A program made the position numbers and the translations under genes. Below the pieces are notes generated by a model. It was given only the letters and a program-made list of their open reading frames with translations, did not search any database and was not told the origin of the DNA. A DNA stretch of 23,017 nucleotides from an uncultured Victivallales bacterium (GTDB lineage: Bacteria > Verrucomicrobiota > Lentisphaeria > Oligosphaerales > JAFGRS01), in NCBI GenBank assembly GCA_903834675.1, contig CAILKC010000308.1, forward strand, positions 1 through 23,017. The letters run 5' to 3'. This document shows, one piece after another, positions 1 through 6,748 of this stretch; position 1 is the first letter of the stretch, and each line of letters starts with the position of its first letter.

Positions 1-98
1 GCAGGCCGATGCAAGGTCAGACGCCCCGCGCCCAGGGCTGCGTAGCAGATCCTTACTGTACGGGTCGCGCTTTCTGGGAAGCCCTGTACCTCACGCCC

Positions 99-126
99 TT
101 GATCCTGCATCTCTATCGTGTACACT
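99..126 (+). promoter_or_regulatory. Candidate promoter and operator of the first toxin-antitoxin pair
   Basis: TTGATC at 99-104 and TACACT at 121-126 are 16 bases apart and lie just upstream of the antitoxin start at 151, so they fit a sigma70-type promoter. The perfect 8-base palindrome GTGTACAC at 118-125 overlaps the -10 box. That is where a Phd/YefM antitoxin would be expected to bind for autorepression. This is read by eye only. Confidence 0.4.
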
Positions 127-150
127 ATTGGGTGACAAACGAGGTGCAAA

Positions 151-438
151 ATGAAGTTCCTCAGCGTGCGAGAATTGCGTGGCAAGTCCGCCGGGGTATG
201 GGCTGCCCTGCCGTCGGAGCGTGAGATGGTCGTGACCAGCAACGGCCGGCCGGTGGCCATTCTCAGCAGCGTGCGTGAAGACGAGGTCGAGGAGAGTCTC
301 GCCGCGATCCGGCAGGCCAGAGCCGCCACCGCCGTGGCGCGCCTGCAGGCGGATTCGGCGGCGCGCGGGCTCGATCGGCTCACGCCCGCCGAGATCCAGG
401 CCGAGATCGAGACGGTACGCCGGGAGCGCGCCAGGTGA
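151..438 (+). CDS. Phd/YefM-family antitoxin
   Basis: Small (95 aa) antitoxin of a type II toxin-antitoxin pair. The N-terminal part has the Phd/YefM pattern: a first strand with VRELRGK, then a turn, then VVTSNGRPVAIL (about residues 26-38), the strand that ends the DNA-binding fold. The charged helical C-terminal half (about 45-95) is the part that normally wraps the toxin. A GAGGTG Shine-Dalgarno sequence lies a few bases before the ATG. The stop codon overlaps the toxin GTG start by four bases (GTGA), so the two are translationally coupled. In this family the antitoxin neutralises the PIN toxin and, alone or with it, represses the operon. The short palindrome upstream would serve that role. 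Confidence 0.85.
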   Translation: MKFLSVRELRGKSAGVWAALPSEREMVVTSNGRPVAILSSVREDEVEESLAAIRQARAATAVARLQADSAARGLDRLTPAEIQAEIETVRRERAR

Positions 439-899
439 ATGTCGTGCTCGACACGAATGTCCTGGTTTCGGGGCTGCTCTCGCCGTTCTCCCCCGGTGCT
501 GAGATCGTCCGCATGCTCGTTGCGGACGAGTTGCGGCTCTGCCTCGACGCCCGCGTGCTCACCGAGTACCGTCAGGTGCTCCACCGGCCACGCTTCCAGT
601 TCGATAGCGAGCTTGTGGCCGATCTGCTTGACCACGCTAGCCGCACCGGTACTATCGTCTCGGGGTTACCCCTCGCGCGTCCCTTGCCTGACCCTGACGA
701 TTCGCCGTTCCTCGAAGTCGCCCTGGCCGGGCACGCCGAGTGCCTCATCACGGGGAACCTACGGCACTTTCCCGCAGCGTTGACCGCAGGCGTGCGAGTC
801 CTCTCTCCGAGTGCCTTGCTTGACGGGTACCGACAGCAGAAGAGAAAATGGGGTCAACCCTCGACTTTTAGCTTTGTATTGACAAGAATATGCATATAA
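435..899 (+). CDS. PIN-domain toxin (COG1569-like), C-terminus altered by a repeat element
   Basis: Putative PIN-fold ribonuclease toxin, 154 aa, partner of the preceding antitoxin. Metal-binding acidic residues expected of the fold are visible: D6 in VVLDTNV, E44 in VLTEYRQ, and D86/D88/D89 in PDPDDSPFLE, followed by the TGNLRHF motif (106-112). The start is GTG, overlapping the antitoxin stop. The family normally ends soon after the strand seen here as VRVLSPSALL (about 120-129). The last 17 or so residues, from about 138, are encoded by the left arm and interior of the 205-bp inverted-repeat element. The original stop has therefore probably been replaced. The catalytic core is complete, so activity may be kept. 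The PIN assignment is firm, but the RNA target is unknown. Confidence 0.83.
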   Translation: MNVVLDTNVLVSGLLSPFSPGAEIVRMLVADELRLCLDARVLTEYRQVLHRPRFQFDSELVADLLDHASRTGTIVSGLPLARPLPDPDDSPFLEVALAGHAECLITGNLRHFPAALTAGVRVLSPSALLDGYRQQKRKWGQPSTFSFVLTRICI

Positions 900-1050
900 T
901 GGGGTAGGCGTCCAAGCCTTGGTCCGCCATTTCTGCCGTACCCCCCCGTGTGGTGTCAGGCTTTAGGACCGGGAGATAGGCGTCCATTCCATGGTTTAAC
1001 GCCACCTAAGTCAGCAATGTGAAGCTAAAAGTCGAGGGTTGACCCCATTT
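846..1050. mobile_element. 205-bp MITE/REPIN-like element with 29-bp perfect inverted ends
   Basis: Positions 846-874 and 1022-1050 are perfect reverse complements over 29 bases, with outer ends AAATGGGGTCAACCC. The 147-base interior codes for no protein. It holds two related hairpin-bearing repeats (905-923 and 977-995) and a TATAAT at 895-900. Ends beginning ATGGGGTCA resemble, from memory, the palindromic repeats linked to REP-associated tyrosine (IS200-like, Y1) transposases. No such transposase is in the window, so any movement would be in trans. No clear target-site duplication is visible. The left arm lies inside the PIN toxin frame and the right arm abuts the frame of the SUMF1-like gene. 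Confidence 0.8.
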
Positions 1051-1181
1051 CAACAGCGAGCATAACCAGGACTCAGCCACCACGAACGCGGCAGGCGCGT
1101 TGCCCTCTCCTGGGCGGCGCCGGGCTGGTTCTGGCCCTGCTCCTGACGGGCGGGTCGCGGCTGTACGCCAGCAGGGTCGCC

Positions 1182-2684
1182 GTGGCCAACGTGACCTGGG
1201 CGGCGGTGCCCGCGGCACCTGGCCAGCGCGAGATCCGTCTGGACCTGAGCTGGGAGAACTCCTGGCGTAGCAGCAGCGGGCCGACGAACCGGGATGCGGT
1301 CTGGCTGTTTGCCAAGTTTCGCTCCGGCGCCGCGGGCGCCTGGCGCCATGCCACCCTCAGCGCGTCCGCGAGCGACTACGCGGTGAGCGGTACGGGGGGC
1401 ATCCCCGCCGCCTTCAGCCCGAGCCCCGATGGCAAGGGCGTCTTCGTCTGCCGCCAGGCCGATGGTCGCGGACCACTCCGCTGGACCGGGGTCTCCCTGC
1501 GCTGGCTGAGCGTGGCGGAGGCGGGCCCGGGTGGGGCTGAGCTCGAGGTACGGGTTTTCGCGCTGGAGATGGTCTATGTGCCGTCGGGGCCGTTCTCTCT
1601 GGGCGACGGCGTCTCGCCCGGGCGTTTCCATGCCGGCGGCAATCCCGGACAGCCGGCGCTGATCACCGCGACGCCGCCGCGCCTCCAGAACGCGGCTGGG
1701 GGCTTGTGGGCCGAGCGCCAGGGCGCGGCCCCCTCCAGCGGCGCCAGCGCGCCCACCTGGGACCGACCGAGCGGCTGGCTACCACCGGCGTTCCCGCTGG
1801 GCTTCCAGGCCTTCTACCTCCAGAAGTACGAAGTGACGCAGGGGCAATATGCCGCTTTTCTGAACACGCTGGCGCCCCGTCAGGCTGAGGCTCGTGTGCC
1901 CACCCGAGAGGAACTCAGTGTCCGGCTTGGTACACGCCGTAAGGGCGGTCCCGCCAAGCCCCCAGCGCTCCCGCGCTACACCCTTACCACGACCGCGGAG
2001 GGTCGCTATGTCGCCGGGGCCCCCGAGTACGCCTGCGGCTTCCTCAGTTGGGACGATGCCAGCGCCTTCGCCGACTGGGCTGCCCTGCGCCCCCTGACCG
2101 AGTCGGAGTTTGAGAAGGCCTGCCGGGGCAGTGGGCTGAAGCCGGTGCCCGGAGAGTACGCCTGGGGCAGCCCCCGGCTCTCCACCCTATCAGACTTCCA
2201 GGGGATCGATGGCAGCGGTACGGAAACCGCGCTTCCGGGCGACAGCAACACGCTGTGTCAGAGTAGTATCCAGGGTCCGGTGCGGGTCGGCATCCATGAG
2301 GAGAAGCCCACTCGCGAATTGGCTGGGGCCTCCTATTCCGGCGGGCTCGACCTGAGTGGCAACGTGGCCGAATATGCGGTCTTGTTGGGCAGTCCTGAGG
2401 GCCGCGGCTTCACGGGCAACCACGGCGATGGCGAGCTGGACGAGGCTGGCAACGCCGACGTGCCCCTCTGGCCCGCCGCACGCACCAACGGCTCGCCGCC
2501 CGCCGCCAGCTCGGGACGCAGCCGCAATGGCTTCGGCAGCCGCGGTGGCGATTGGACCAGCCCAGCGCTGGAACTGCGGGTGTCGACGCGCAGCTCCGGC
2601 ACCTTCCCGGCCAGCCGTCGCCTGGCCGGCAGCGGCTTCCGCGGCGGGCGCAGCGAGGTCATTGCGGCGCCCCAGGTCAAGTAG
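1182..2684 (+). CDS. SUMF1/FGE-sulfatase-fold protein, probable secreted protein with lost start
   Basis: From the first usable start (GTG 1182, with a weak AGGG five bases upstream) the protein is 500 aa. Residues 1-125 look like a beta-rich domain (IRLDLSWENSWR near the start). The formylglycine-generating-enzyme fold runs from MVYVPSGPF (about 129) through FYLQKYEVTQGQYAAFL (about 211), LTESEFEKACRG (about 305), LSGNVAEY (about 391) and GSRGGDW (about 453) to GSGFRGGR (about 484). The copper-binding cysteine pair of true formylglycine-generating enzymes is absent: the segment before the final GFR reads ALELRVSTRSSG. Sulfatase activation is therefore unlikely, and a binding or other role is more probable. 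The same frame is open back to 1029. It encodes a positively charged stretch and a hydrophobic signal-peptide-like segment (about 1107-1169, with LVLALLL and LYA before the presumed cleavage). No ATG, GTG or TTG occurs in that extension. Confidence 0.78.
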   Translation: MANVTWAAVPAAPGQREIRLDLSWENSWRSSSGPTNRDAVWLFAKFRSGAAGAWRHATLSASASDYAVSGTGGIPAAFSPSPDGKGVFVCRQADGRGPLRWTGVSLRWLSVAEAGPGGAELEVRVFALEMVYVPSGPFSLGDGVSPGRFHAGGNPGQPALITATPPRLQNAAGGLWAERQGAAPSSGASAPTWDRPSGWLPPAFPLGFQAFYLQKYEVTQGQYAAFLNTLAPRQAEARVPTREELSVRLGTRRKGGPAKPPALPRYTLTTTAEGRYVAGAPEYACGFLSWDDASAFADWAALRPLTESEFEKACRGSGLKPVPGEYAWGSPRLSTLSDFQGIDGSGTETALPGDSNTLCQSSIQGPVRVGIHEEKPTRELAGASYSGGLDLSGNVAEYAVLLGSPEGRGFTGNHGDGELDEAGNADVPLWPAARTNGSPPAASSGRSRNGFGSRGGDWTSPALELRVSTRSSGTFPASRRLAGSGFRGGRSEVIAAPQVK

Positions 2685-2757
2685 CCCGGTCCGGGGGCCA
2701 GGTAGGGACGGCCTAAGGCGCATTCCGTCGGCAAGGGCAGGACCGTGGCGATGCGGC

Positions 2758-4824
2758 CTACCGCGGCTCTGCACACTCGACGGTGATGGCCAGGTCCACG
2801 GCGCCTTGCGGCGCCAGCACCAGGGTGTCGCGGCCTCGGATGGGGATGGCTTCGCCGTTGGCGGACTGTGCGTGTTGTGGCACCCAGCCGTGCGGACAGC
2901 GCAAGCGCAGCAGGAGGCGCCTCGGCTGCCGGTGAGTCGGCAACTTCACCTGTACCCGGAGGCGGCCCCGATCGAGTTCGGAGTCGATGCGGTAAGAGAC
3001 GCGGCCCCAGGGGGTGGGCGCGTTCGACACCGCGATATGCTGGCCCGCTGCCAGCCACTGTCGCGGCGCGGCGCGGTTCAGCCACAGCCGAGCACTGCCG
3101 GGGTCGGCCTCCACCAGCATCCACTTGGCCGCCAGCGGGACGGTGAGTTGGCAAGGCACGCAGTGGATCGAGTCCAAGGCGTCCAGCGAGGTCGATTCCG
3201 GCGCAAAGAAGGTGCCGCGTGCCTGGTGGTGGGCCAGGTGGGCGTAGACGGTCAGGAGGAACTTGCGGGGCAGGTCGAGTTCGAGCAGGCCGCGCAGCAC
3301 GTTGTACACCGGCCAGTCATCCAAGAGCACGGTACGGCCGAAGGCCAGCCGCGTCAGGCCGAGCCATTCGCCGCCGTGCTGCTCGCGGTAGCGGCGGATC
3401 AGGTCGGTGTGCCGACGCGGCAGGATGCGTGCCGAGAGCATCTCGGGGTAGAAACGGTAGTTGGCATAGCCCGAGAGAAACAGCCACTCGGAAGGCTGTC
3501 CGGGGAAACAGACCGGATCAGTGAAGTTGCGGAAGGGCTCCGTGTACCCGGGCCAGGGCGGAATGAAGGGCGGCGAACTGCTCCAGACGATGGCGTGGTC
3601 CACCGCGGCAACGAGGTCCCGGCGGAAAGCACGGCACTCGCGCCGGAGGCGGCCCCCGAGCTCGCGCAGGCTCGCGTCGGCGCTGCCCTGGAGCACGGGA
3701 GCGATGTCCAGCAGGCCACGACAGGCCCAGGCGTTGCCCGAGAACCAGGCTTGCTTCGGCCAGCCGCGGACATCGTCTTCCGGGCAGCCGTGGATCAGGC
3801 CGCCCCCGGCGGCGCGGGCGTCAAGCAGGTGCTGGCAGAGTGCGGCAAGGCTCCGCGACCAGGCCGCGATGGCGGCCGTATCGCCCGAAAAGACCACGTA
3901 GCGGGCGATGCTGGCGAGCATCATGCCGTGCTCGGAGACGGAAGCCCCCGTGCCGCGGTGCAGCAGCGCGCCCTCGTCATTCAGAAAGTGGCGCAGGTGG
4001 TAGTCGAGGACGCTCCTGGCGCGCTCGAACAGCCCCCACTCGGTACAGGCGTCGGCCAGGGTGGTGGTGGTGGGCGGAAACGACTCGGTGGCGCGGCCGT
4101 CGTCGCAGAAGTAGCGCGTGGCGCCGTAGTGGGGGACCTCGCCGACGCGGGTGTTGATGGCTTTCAGGAGCCCACCGAGAGCGGCGTTGGCCAGGAGTGG
4201 CTCCGGCACCTCGAGGCTCATGCTGCCTTCCAGAACGCACCCGACCTCGCGACGCAGCGCCTCCAGGGCCAGGCCGAAGACGTCGGCGCCGATGCGTTCG
4301 GGGCGCGGCGCGGCGTCGGCCTGAAGCAGCCCAGCCAAGTCCGGGCTGGCGGGTTCCGGGACGCTGAAGCAAACGCCGCCGGTGGCATCGCCCTGCCGCA
4401 GCGCGCGGACAAACAGCGTGCTGCACCCGGCGGCGTCGGTGCAGACGAAGCTGGTCTGCTCCCAGTCACCCTGGCCGTCGGGCAAGGAGAAGAGCGTACG
4501 GTTCACCGGCAGGTAACCATCGAGCAGTTCCTGGCGGCCGGGCTGGCCGGCATAGGGCAAGCTCTCCCGCGCCGGATCGAAGAGGCAGCAGACCTCGCGG
4601 CGATAGTCCGTCTTGCCATTCTCCCTGACGGTGGTGTGGATGGTGATGCGCCCATCGGCATGGACGAGCAGCTTCCAGCGCGAGGTGGGCGTGCCGATGA
4701 AGTCCCAGGAGCCGTTCTGCGGCAGCAGGCTGGCGACGTGCTCGTAAGTCGGGTCACCCGGGCGGGCCAGCACCCGGCGCGCCAGAAAGTCTTGCGGGTC
4801 GGTCAGGAGAGTGTGTGGACCCAC
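2758..4824 (-). CDS. Six-hairpin glycosidase-like protein
   Basis: 688 aa, started at GTG 4824 with AGGAG ten bases upstream. There is no signal peptide or membrane segment, so it should be cytoplasmic. The N-terminal about 190 residues look beta-rich. The central part (about 200-560) has the repeated helix-pair pattern of an (alpha/alpha)6 barrel, with motifs such as YGATRYFCDDGRATESFPPT, SEHGMMLASIARY and KQAWFSGNAWACRGL. The C-terminal about 90 residues look like a beta-sandwich. This layout is shared by many glycoside hydrolase families (GH15, 63, 78, 95, 127 and others), and I cannot choose one or name catalytic residues. It lies 50 bases downstream of the PIN toxin on the same strand, so it could be read through from that operon. 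Its own promoter is not obvious. It converges with the SUMF1-like gene across 73 bases that hold no T-tract terminator. Confidence 0.65.
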   Translation of the reverse strand: MGPHTLLTDPQDFLARRVLARPGDPTYEHVASLLPQNGSWDFIGTPTSRWKLLVHADGRITIHTTVRENGKTDYRREVCCLFDPARESLPYAGQPGRQELLDGYLPVNRTLFSLPDGQGDWEQTSFVCTDAAGCSTLFVRALRQGDATGGVCFSVPEPASPDLAGLLQADAAPRPERIGADVFGLALEALRREVGCVLEGSMSLEVPEPLLANAALGGLLKAINTRVGEVPHYGATRYFCDDGRATESFPPTTTTLADACTEWGLFERARSVLDYHLRHFLNDEGALLHRGTGASVSEHGMMLASIARYVVFSGDTAAIAAWSRSLAALCQHLLDARAAGGGLIHGCPEDDVRGWPKQAWFSGNAWACRGLLDIAPVLQGSADASLRELGGRLRRECRAFRRDLVAAVDHAIVWSSSPPFIPPWPGYTEPFRNFTDPVCFPGQPSEWLFLSGYANYRFYPEMLSARILPRRHTDLIRRYREQHGGEWLGLTRLAFGRTVLLDDWPVYNVLRGLLELDLPRKFLLTVYAHLAHHQARGTFFAPESTSLDALDSIHCVPCQLTVPLAAKWMLVEADPGSARLWLNRAAPRQWLAAGQHIAVSNAPTPWGRVSYRIDSELDRGRLRVQVKLPTHRQPRRLLLRLRCPHGWVPQHAQSANGEAIPIRGRDTLVLAPQGAVDLAITVECAEPR

Positions 4825-4874
4825 GGTCTGCGGTCTCCTTCTTCATGCCGGGAAATGGCATTCGGGGTGGCCGG

Positions 4875-5321
4875 TCAATACGATGAGCGGTCGGCCGCAG
4901 GAAACTCCGGCGGCATCAACACGGGGATGGCCTGCCGGCCGTGGCGACGGTACACGAGGAAGTCGCAGTCAAGGGTCATGACCACGCTGCTCTCATCCAA
5001 TTCGGTCATCCGCACCAGGCAGGCGTCAGCCAGAGACATGGGCAGGTTGGCGTATTTCGTCATCAGGGTGGCCAGCGAGGTGGTGTGGGGCGAGACCTGA
5101 AAGGTCACCTGCAGCACCCCGCGTTCAACCAGTTTCAAGACCGCGGCGGCGCCTCCGGCGGTACCCCGCAAGAGGAAGCAGGCTTCCGCCAGCACCGGTT
5201 CACAGGTGGAGATCGGCGGCTCAAGCTCGCCCAACCGCGCCTTGGCCCAGAGGTGAAAGCGATCCTGGCGGTTAAGACCGGCCACCAGAGGTCCGGTATC
5301 CATGAGCACCCGTGGTCTCAC
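4875..5321 (-). CDS. VapC-like PIN-domain toxin
   Basis: 148-residue PIN-fold ribonuclease toxin. The acidic metal-binding set is complete: D8 in VLMDTGPL, E46 in VLAEACF, D99 in SLADACL, and D118/D120 in TLDCDF. The start is GTG 5321. It shares the four bases GTGA with the stop of the upstream ribbon-helix-helix antitoxin, so translation is coupled. VapC-type toxins cut specific RNAs, such as tRNAs or rRNA, when freed from the antitoxin. The target here cannot be read from sequence. Length is within the usual range and no truncation is seen. Confidence 0.85.
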   Translation of the reverse strand: MRPRVLMDTGPLVAGLNRQDRFHLWAKARLGELEPPISTCEPVLAEACFLLRGTAGGAAAVLKLVERGVLQVTFQVSPHTTSLATLMTKYANLPMSLADACLVRMTELDESSVVMTLDCDFLVYRRHGRQAIPVLMPPEFPAADRSSY

Positions 5322-5554
5322 TTGCCGAACCCCTCAAGAAGCTTCGGATTGTGCGACAAGTCGGCTGGCCCCTCAACACAGCCAACCAGGTCAGAGGCAA
5401 GCGTAAGGCAGGAGTCCGGATGGGCAGACGCCTCATCCAGAAAACGTTCCAGCGCCTCCCGGACCACGGCCGACCGGCTGGCGCCTCGACTCGCCGCCAG
5501 GCGAGCCAGTCGATGACCCAATACCTCTGGCACCTTCAGCGACATGGTCATCAC
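5318..5554 (-). CDS. Ribbon-helix-helix (CopG-like) antitoxin
   Basis: 78 aa, first gene of a two-gene toxin-antitoxin operon. Residues 4-45 fit the ribbon-helix-helix fold: a short beta strand (MSLKVPEVLG), then two helices containing RLARLAASRGASRSAVVREALERFL. The C-terminal 30 residues (ending LLEGFGK) are the likely toxin-binding tail. The start may be GTG 5554, ATG 5551 or ATG 5545. GGGAG in the leader favours the first two. The palindrome about 20 bases upstream is a likely autoregulatory operator. Its overlap with the toxin supports pairing with the PIN gene and not with a distant partner. Confidence 0.82.
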   Translation of the reverse strand: MMTMSLKVPEVLGHRLARLAASRGASRSAVVREALERFLDEASAHPDSCLTLASDLVGCVEGPADLSHNPKLLEGFGK

Positions 5555-5570
5555 GATCTCATTCTCCCGG

Positions 5571-5598
5571 GTAATACCACTACGCCATTACGGTATTA
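5571..5598. promoter_or_regulatory. Candidate operator of the ribbon-helix-helix antitoxin operon
   Basis: TAATACC at 5572-5578 and GGTATTA at 5592-5598 form an inverted repeat with a 13-base spacer. An inner pair GTAAT/ATTAC (5571-5575 and 5587-5591) interleaves with it. It lies immediately upstream of the antitoxin start, and its AT-rich sequence stands out in GC-rich surroundings. On the minus strand the same bases offer -10-like boxes (CATAAT, TAATAC), so binding here would block transcription. Confidence 0.5.
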
Positions 5599-5658
5599 TG
5601 TCACGCCGCGTGCGTCAAGGCCCCCGGGCGGCGGCGGGCGCAAGTCTCCTACAAGAGG

Positions 5659-6096
5659 TCAGGGCAGAGCAGGGCGTACGGCGAACCCCTCGCGGTCGGC
5701 CGCCTGACACTGCCGCTCATCGAAACCGGCGAACCGCACCTCGGCCGACCGTACCCGGTCCCGCACGAGCAGGGCCGCGGCCAGATGCAGTGCATCAAAG
5801 GCGCGCAGGGGGTGCTCCCTCAAGAGCCGGGCCGCGAGCCGATTCAACTCGGGCGAGACCTCGACTCGCACGAAGCCCTCCCAGTCCTCGTCGAAGCCGC
5901 GCAGAATCCTCTCGCTCTCCCCTGCCGCCAACACGCCTTCACGAAGCTTACGGTTGAGCGCCGAGTGGAATTCCGCGTGACCGATGACGCAGATGGCCGT
6001 GACTTCGGCTTCGCGGCGGAGTGCGAGTATGGCGTCAGATTCCGCCTCGCGGAAGTAGCACTTCACCAGAGCACTCGTGTCGCAGTAGAGGATCAC
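5659..6096 (-). CDS. VapC-like PIN-domain toxin
   Basis: 145-residue PIN toxin. The acidic residues are D6 in LYCDTSALVK, E42 in GHAEFHSAL, D101 in RAFDALHLAAAL, and D126 in FAGFDERQ. These are the classic four-position PIN pattern, and the DTSALVK and DALHLA motifs are typical of VapC. The GTG start at 6096 overlaps the antitoxin stop by four bases (GTGA). It is the downstream gene of a Phd/YefM-VapC pair lying 104 bases from the ribbon-helix-helix pair on the same strand. Its sequence is clearly different from the other two PIN proteins in the window, so this is not a local duplication. Confidence 0.88.
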   Translation of the reverse strand: MILYCDTSALVKCYFREAESDAILALRREAEVTAICVIGHAEFHSALNRKLREGVLAAGESERILRGFDEDWEGFVRVEVSPELNRLAARLLREHPLRAFDALHLAAALLVRDRVRSAEVRFAGFDERQCQAADREGFAVRPALP

Positions 6097-6371
6097 CGAC
6101 GCTCCTCCAGCACCAGTGCCGAAACCAGAGTGCCGACGCTGTCGACCGGCCTCGGCAGCGGCCGACTCCGCCCGACCGCCGGCAGCGTGATCAGCCCCTC
6201 TGCAGCCAGCGGCGTAAGCTGGTCCCGCAGCGACGTCTGCCGCCTGGGCTCGCCCACCAGACGGGCCATGGCCTTGCCATACTTTGTGATCGTCACATCC
6301 TCCCCGCGGCAGGCCAGGTCGACATAGTGACTGACGCGACCCTTGAACTCTCGGAGGCCCACGGAAGGCAT
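6093..6371 (-). CDS. Phd/YefM-family antitoxin
   Basis: I place the start at ATG 6371 (92 aa, MPSVGLREFKGRV). GGAG lies eight bases upstream and the family N-terminus begins there. A longer reading from 6425 would only add translated operator sequence. Residues 1-45 show the antitoxin DNA-binding fold (VGLREFKGRVSHYVDLACRGEDVTITKYGKAMARLV). The rest is a proline-rich and basic tail that would bind the toxin. It overlaps the toxin GTG by four bases. Repeated AT-rich sites upstream suggest autorepression. Confidence 0.85.
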   Translation of the reverse strand: MPSVGLREFKGRVSHYVDLACRGEDVTITKYGKAMARLVGEPRRQTSLRDQLTPLAAEGLITLPAVGRSRPLPRPVDSVGTLVSALVLEERR

Positions 6372-6383
6372 GGCATCATCTCC

Positions 6384-6416
6384 ATTGTAACCACAAAACG
6401 CAATGTAACCACATTG
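6384..6416. promoter_or_regulatory. Candidate antitoxin operator: two direct repeats plus a palindrome
   Basis: TGTAACCACA occurs at 6386-6395 and again at 6404-6413, an 18-base spacing. The second copy is part of the palindrome CAATGT-AACC-ACATTG (6401-6416). The block ends just before the Shine-Dalgarno sequence of the antitoxin starting at 6371. Tandem half-sites near two helical turns apart suit cooperative binding of antitoxin dimers. Confidence 0.5.
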
Positions 6417-6455
6417 CCACGGCACGTCAAGACTGGCGCCGGAAGCGTCATGGCT

Positions 6456-6709
6456 GTTTCAAGAAACCGGGCTGGGCGTCGCAACAACCCGTGGTCTGTC
6501 TGCCGTATCGGGTGGCGCGAGAACACCCGCCGTCAGTCATGGCACAGGCGCCAAGCCAAAGCGGTGTCGCGGTCGCCGTCGGCGACCTTGCCACGCGCAC
6601 TCCACATGGCCGAGGCGCGATATGGAGTGCGTGCGGCAGAGGGCCGCGGACGCGGCCCGGCGACGCCGCTTTCACGGCCGGCGGTACGACGGCGGTCGTT
6701 TCTTGAAAC
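6456..6709. repeat. Compound palindromic intergenic repeat
   Basis: GTTTCAAGAAAC (6456-6467) and its reverse complement (6698-6709) bound the block. Inside are two inverted copies of a 46-50 base unit, at 6558-6603 and 6623-6672. Each runs from AAAGCGG(T/C)GTCGC to GCACTCCA on its own strand. Each unit has a central hairpin: GGTCGCC/GGCGACC in the first, GGGCCGC/GCGGCCC in the second. Another 6-bp hairpin is at 6509-6514/6524-6529. From memory, units of the AAAGCGGTGTCGC...GCACTCCA type recur in Verrucomicrobia-related genomes, which I cannot verify here. This fills the gene-free gap between the antitoxin promoter and the end of the LamG gene. Confidence 0.7.
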
Positions 6710-6748
6710 CGCCCTGCGGGAGCGTAGGGGACGGCTCCACGGCGGCGC

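Noticed and set aside
9..224. Small plus-strand frame at the window start
   Set aside because: It overlaps the antitoxin and its promoter in another frame and has no recognisable motif or ribosome site.
879..900. TTGACA and TATAAT inside the 205-bp element as a strong promoter
   Set aside because: The boxes match consensus but are only 10 bases apart, far from the 16-18 needed by sigma70. The TATAAT alone might still act with a poor -35 box.
1566..2684. Catalytic formylglycine-generating enzyme
   Set aside because: The required cysteine pair is missing and no sulfatase is nearby. Only the fold is supported.
2356..5100. Very long plus-strand open frame (914 codons) opposite the 688-aa protein and PIN toxin
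   Set aside because: Its product is low-complexity and A/G/R-rich with no family motif. It overlaps three well-supported minus-strand or plus-strand genes. Long antisense frames are common at this GC content.
6372..6425. Longer N-terminus for the third antitoxin
   Set aside because: The extra 18 codons coincide with the operator-like repeats, lack family similarity, and the ATG at 6371 has a well-spaced GGAG.
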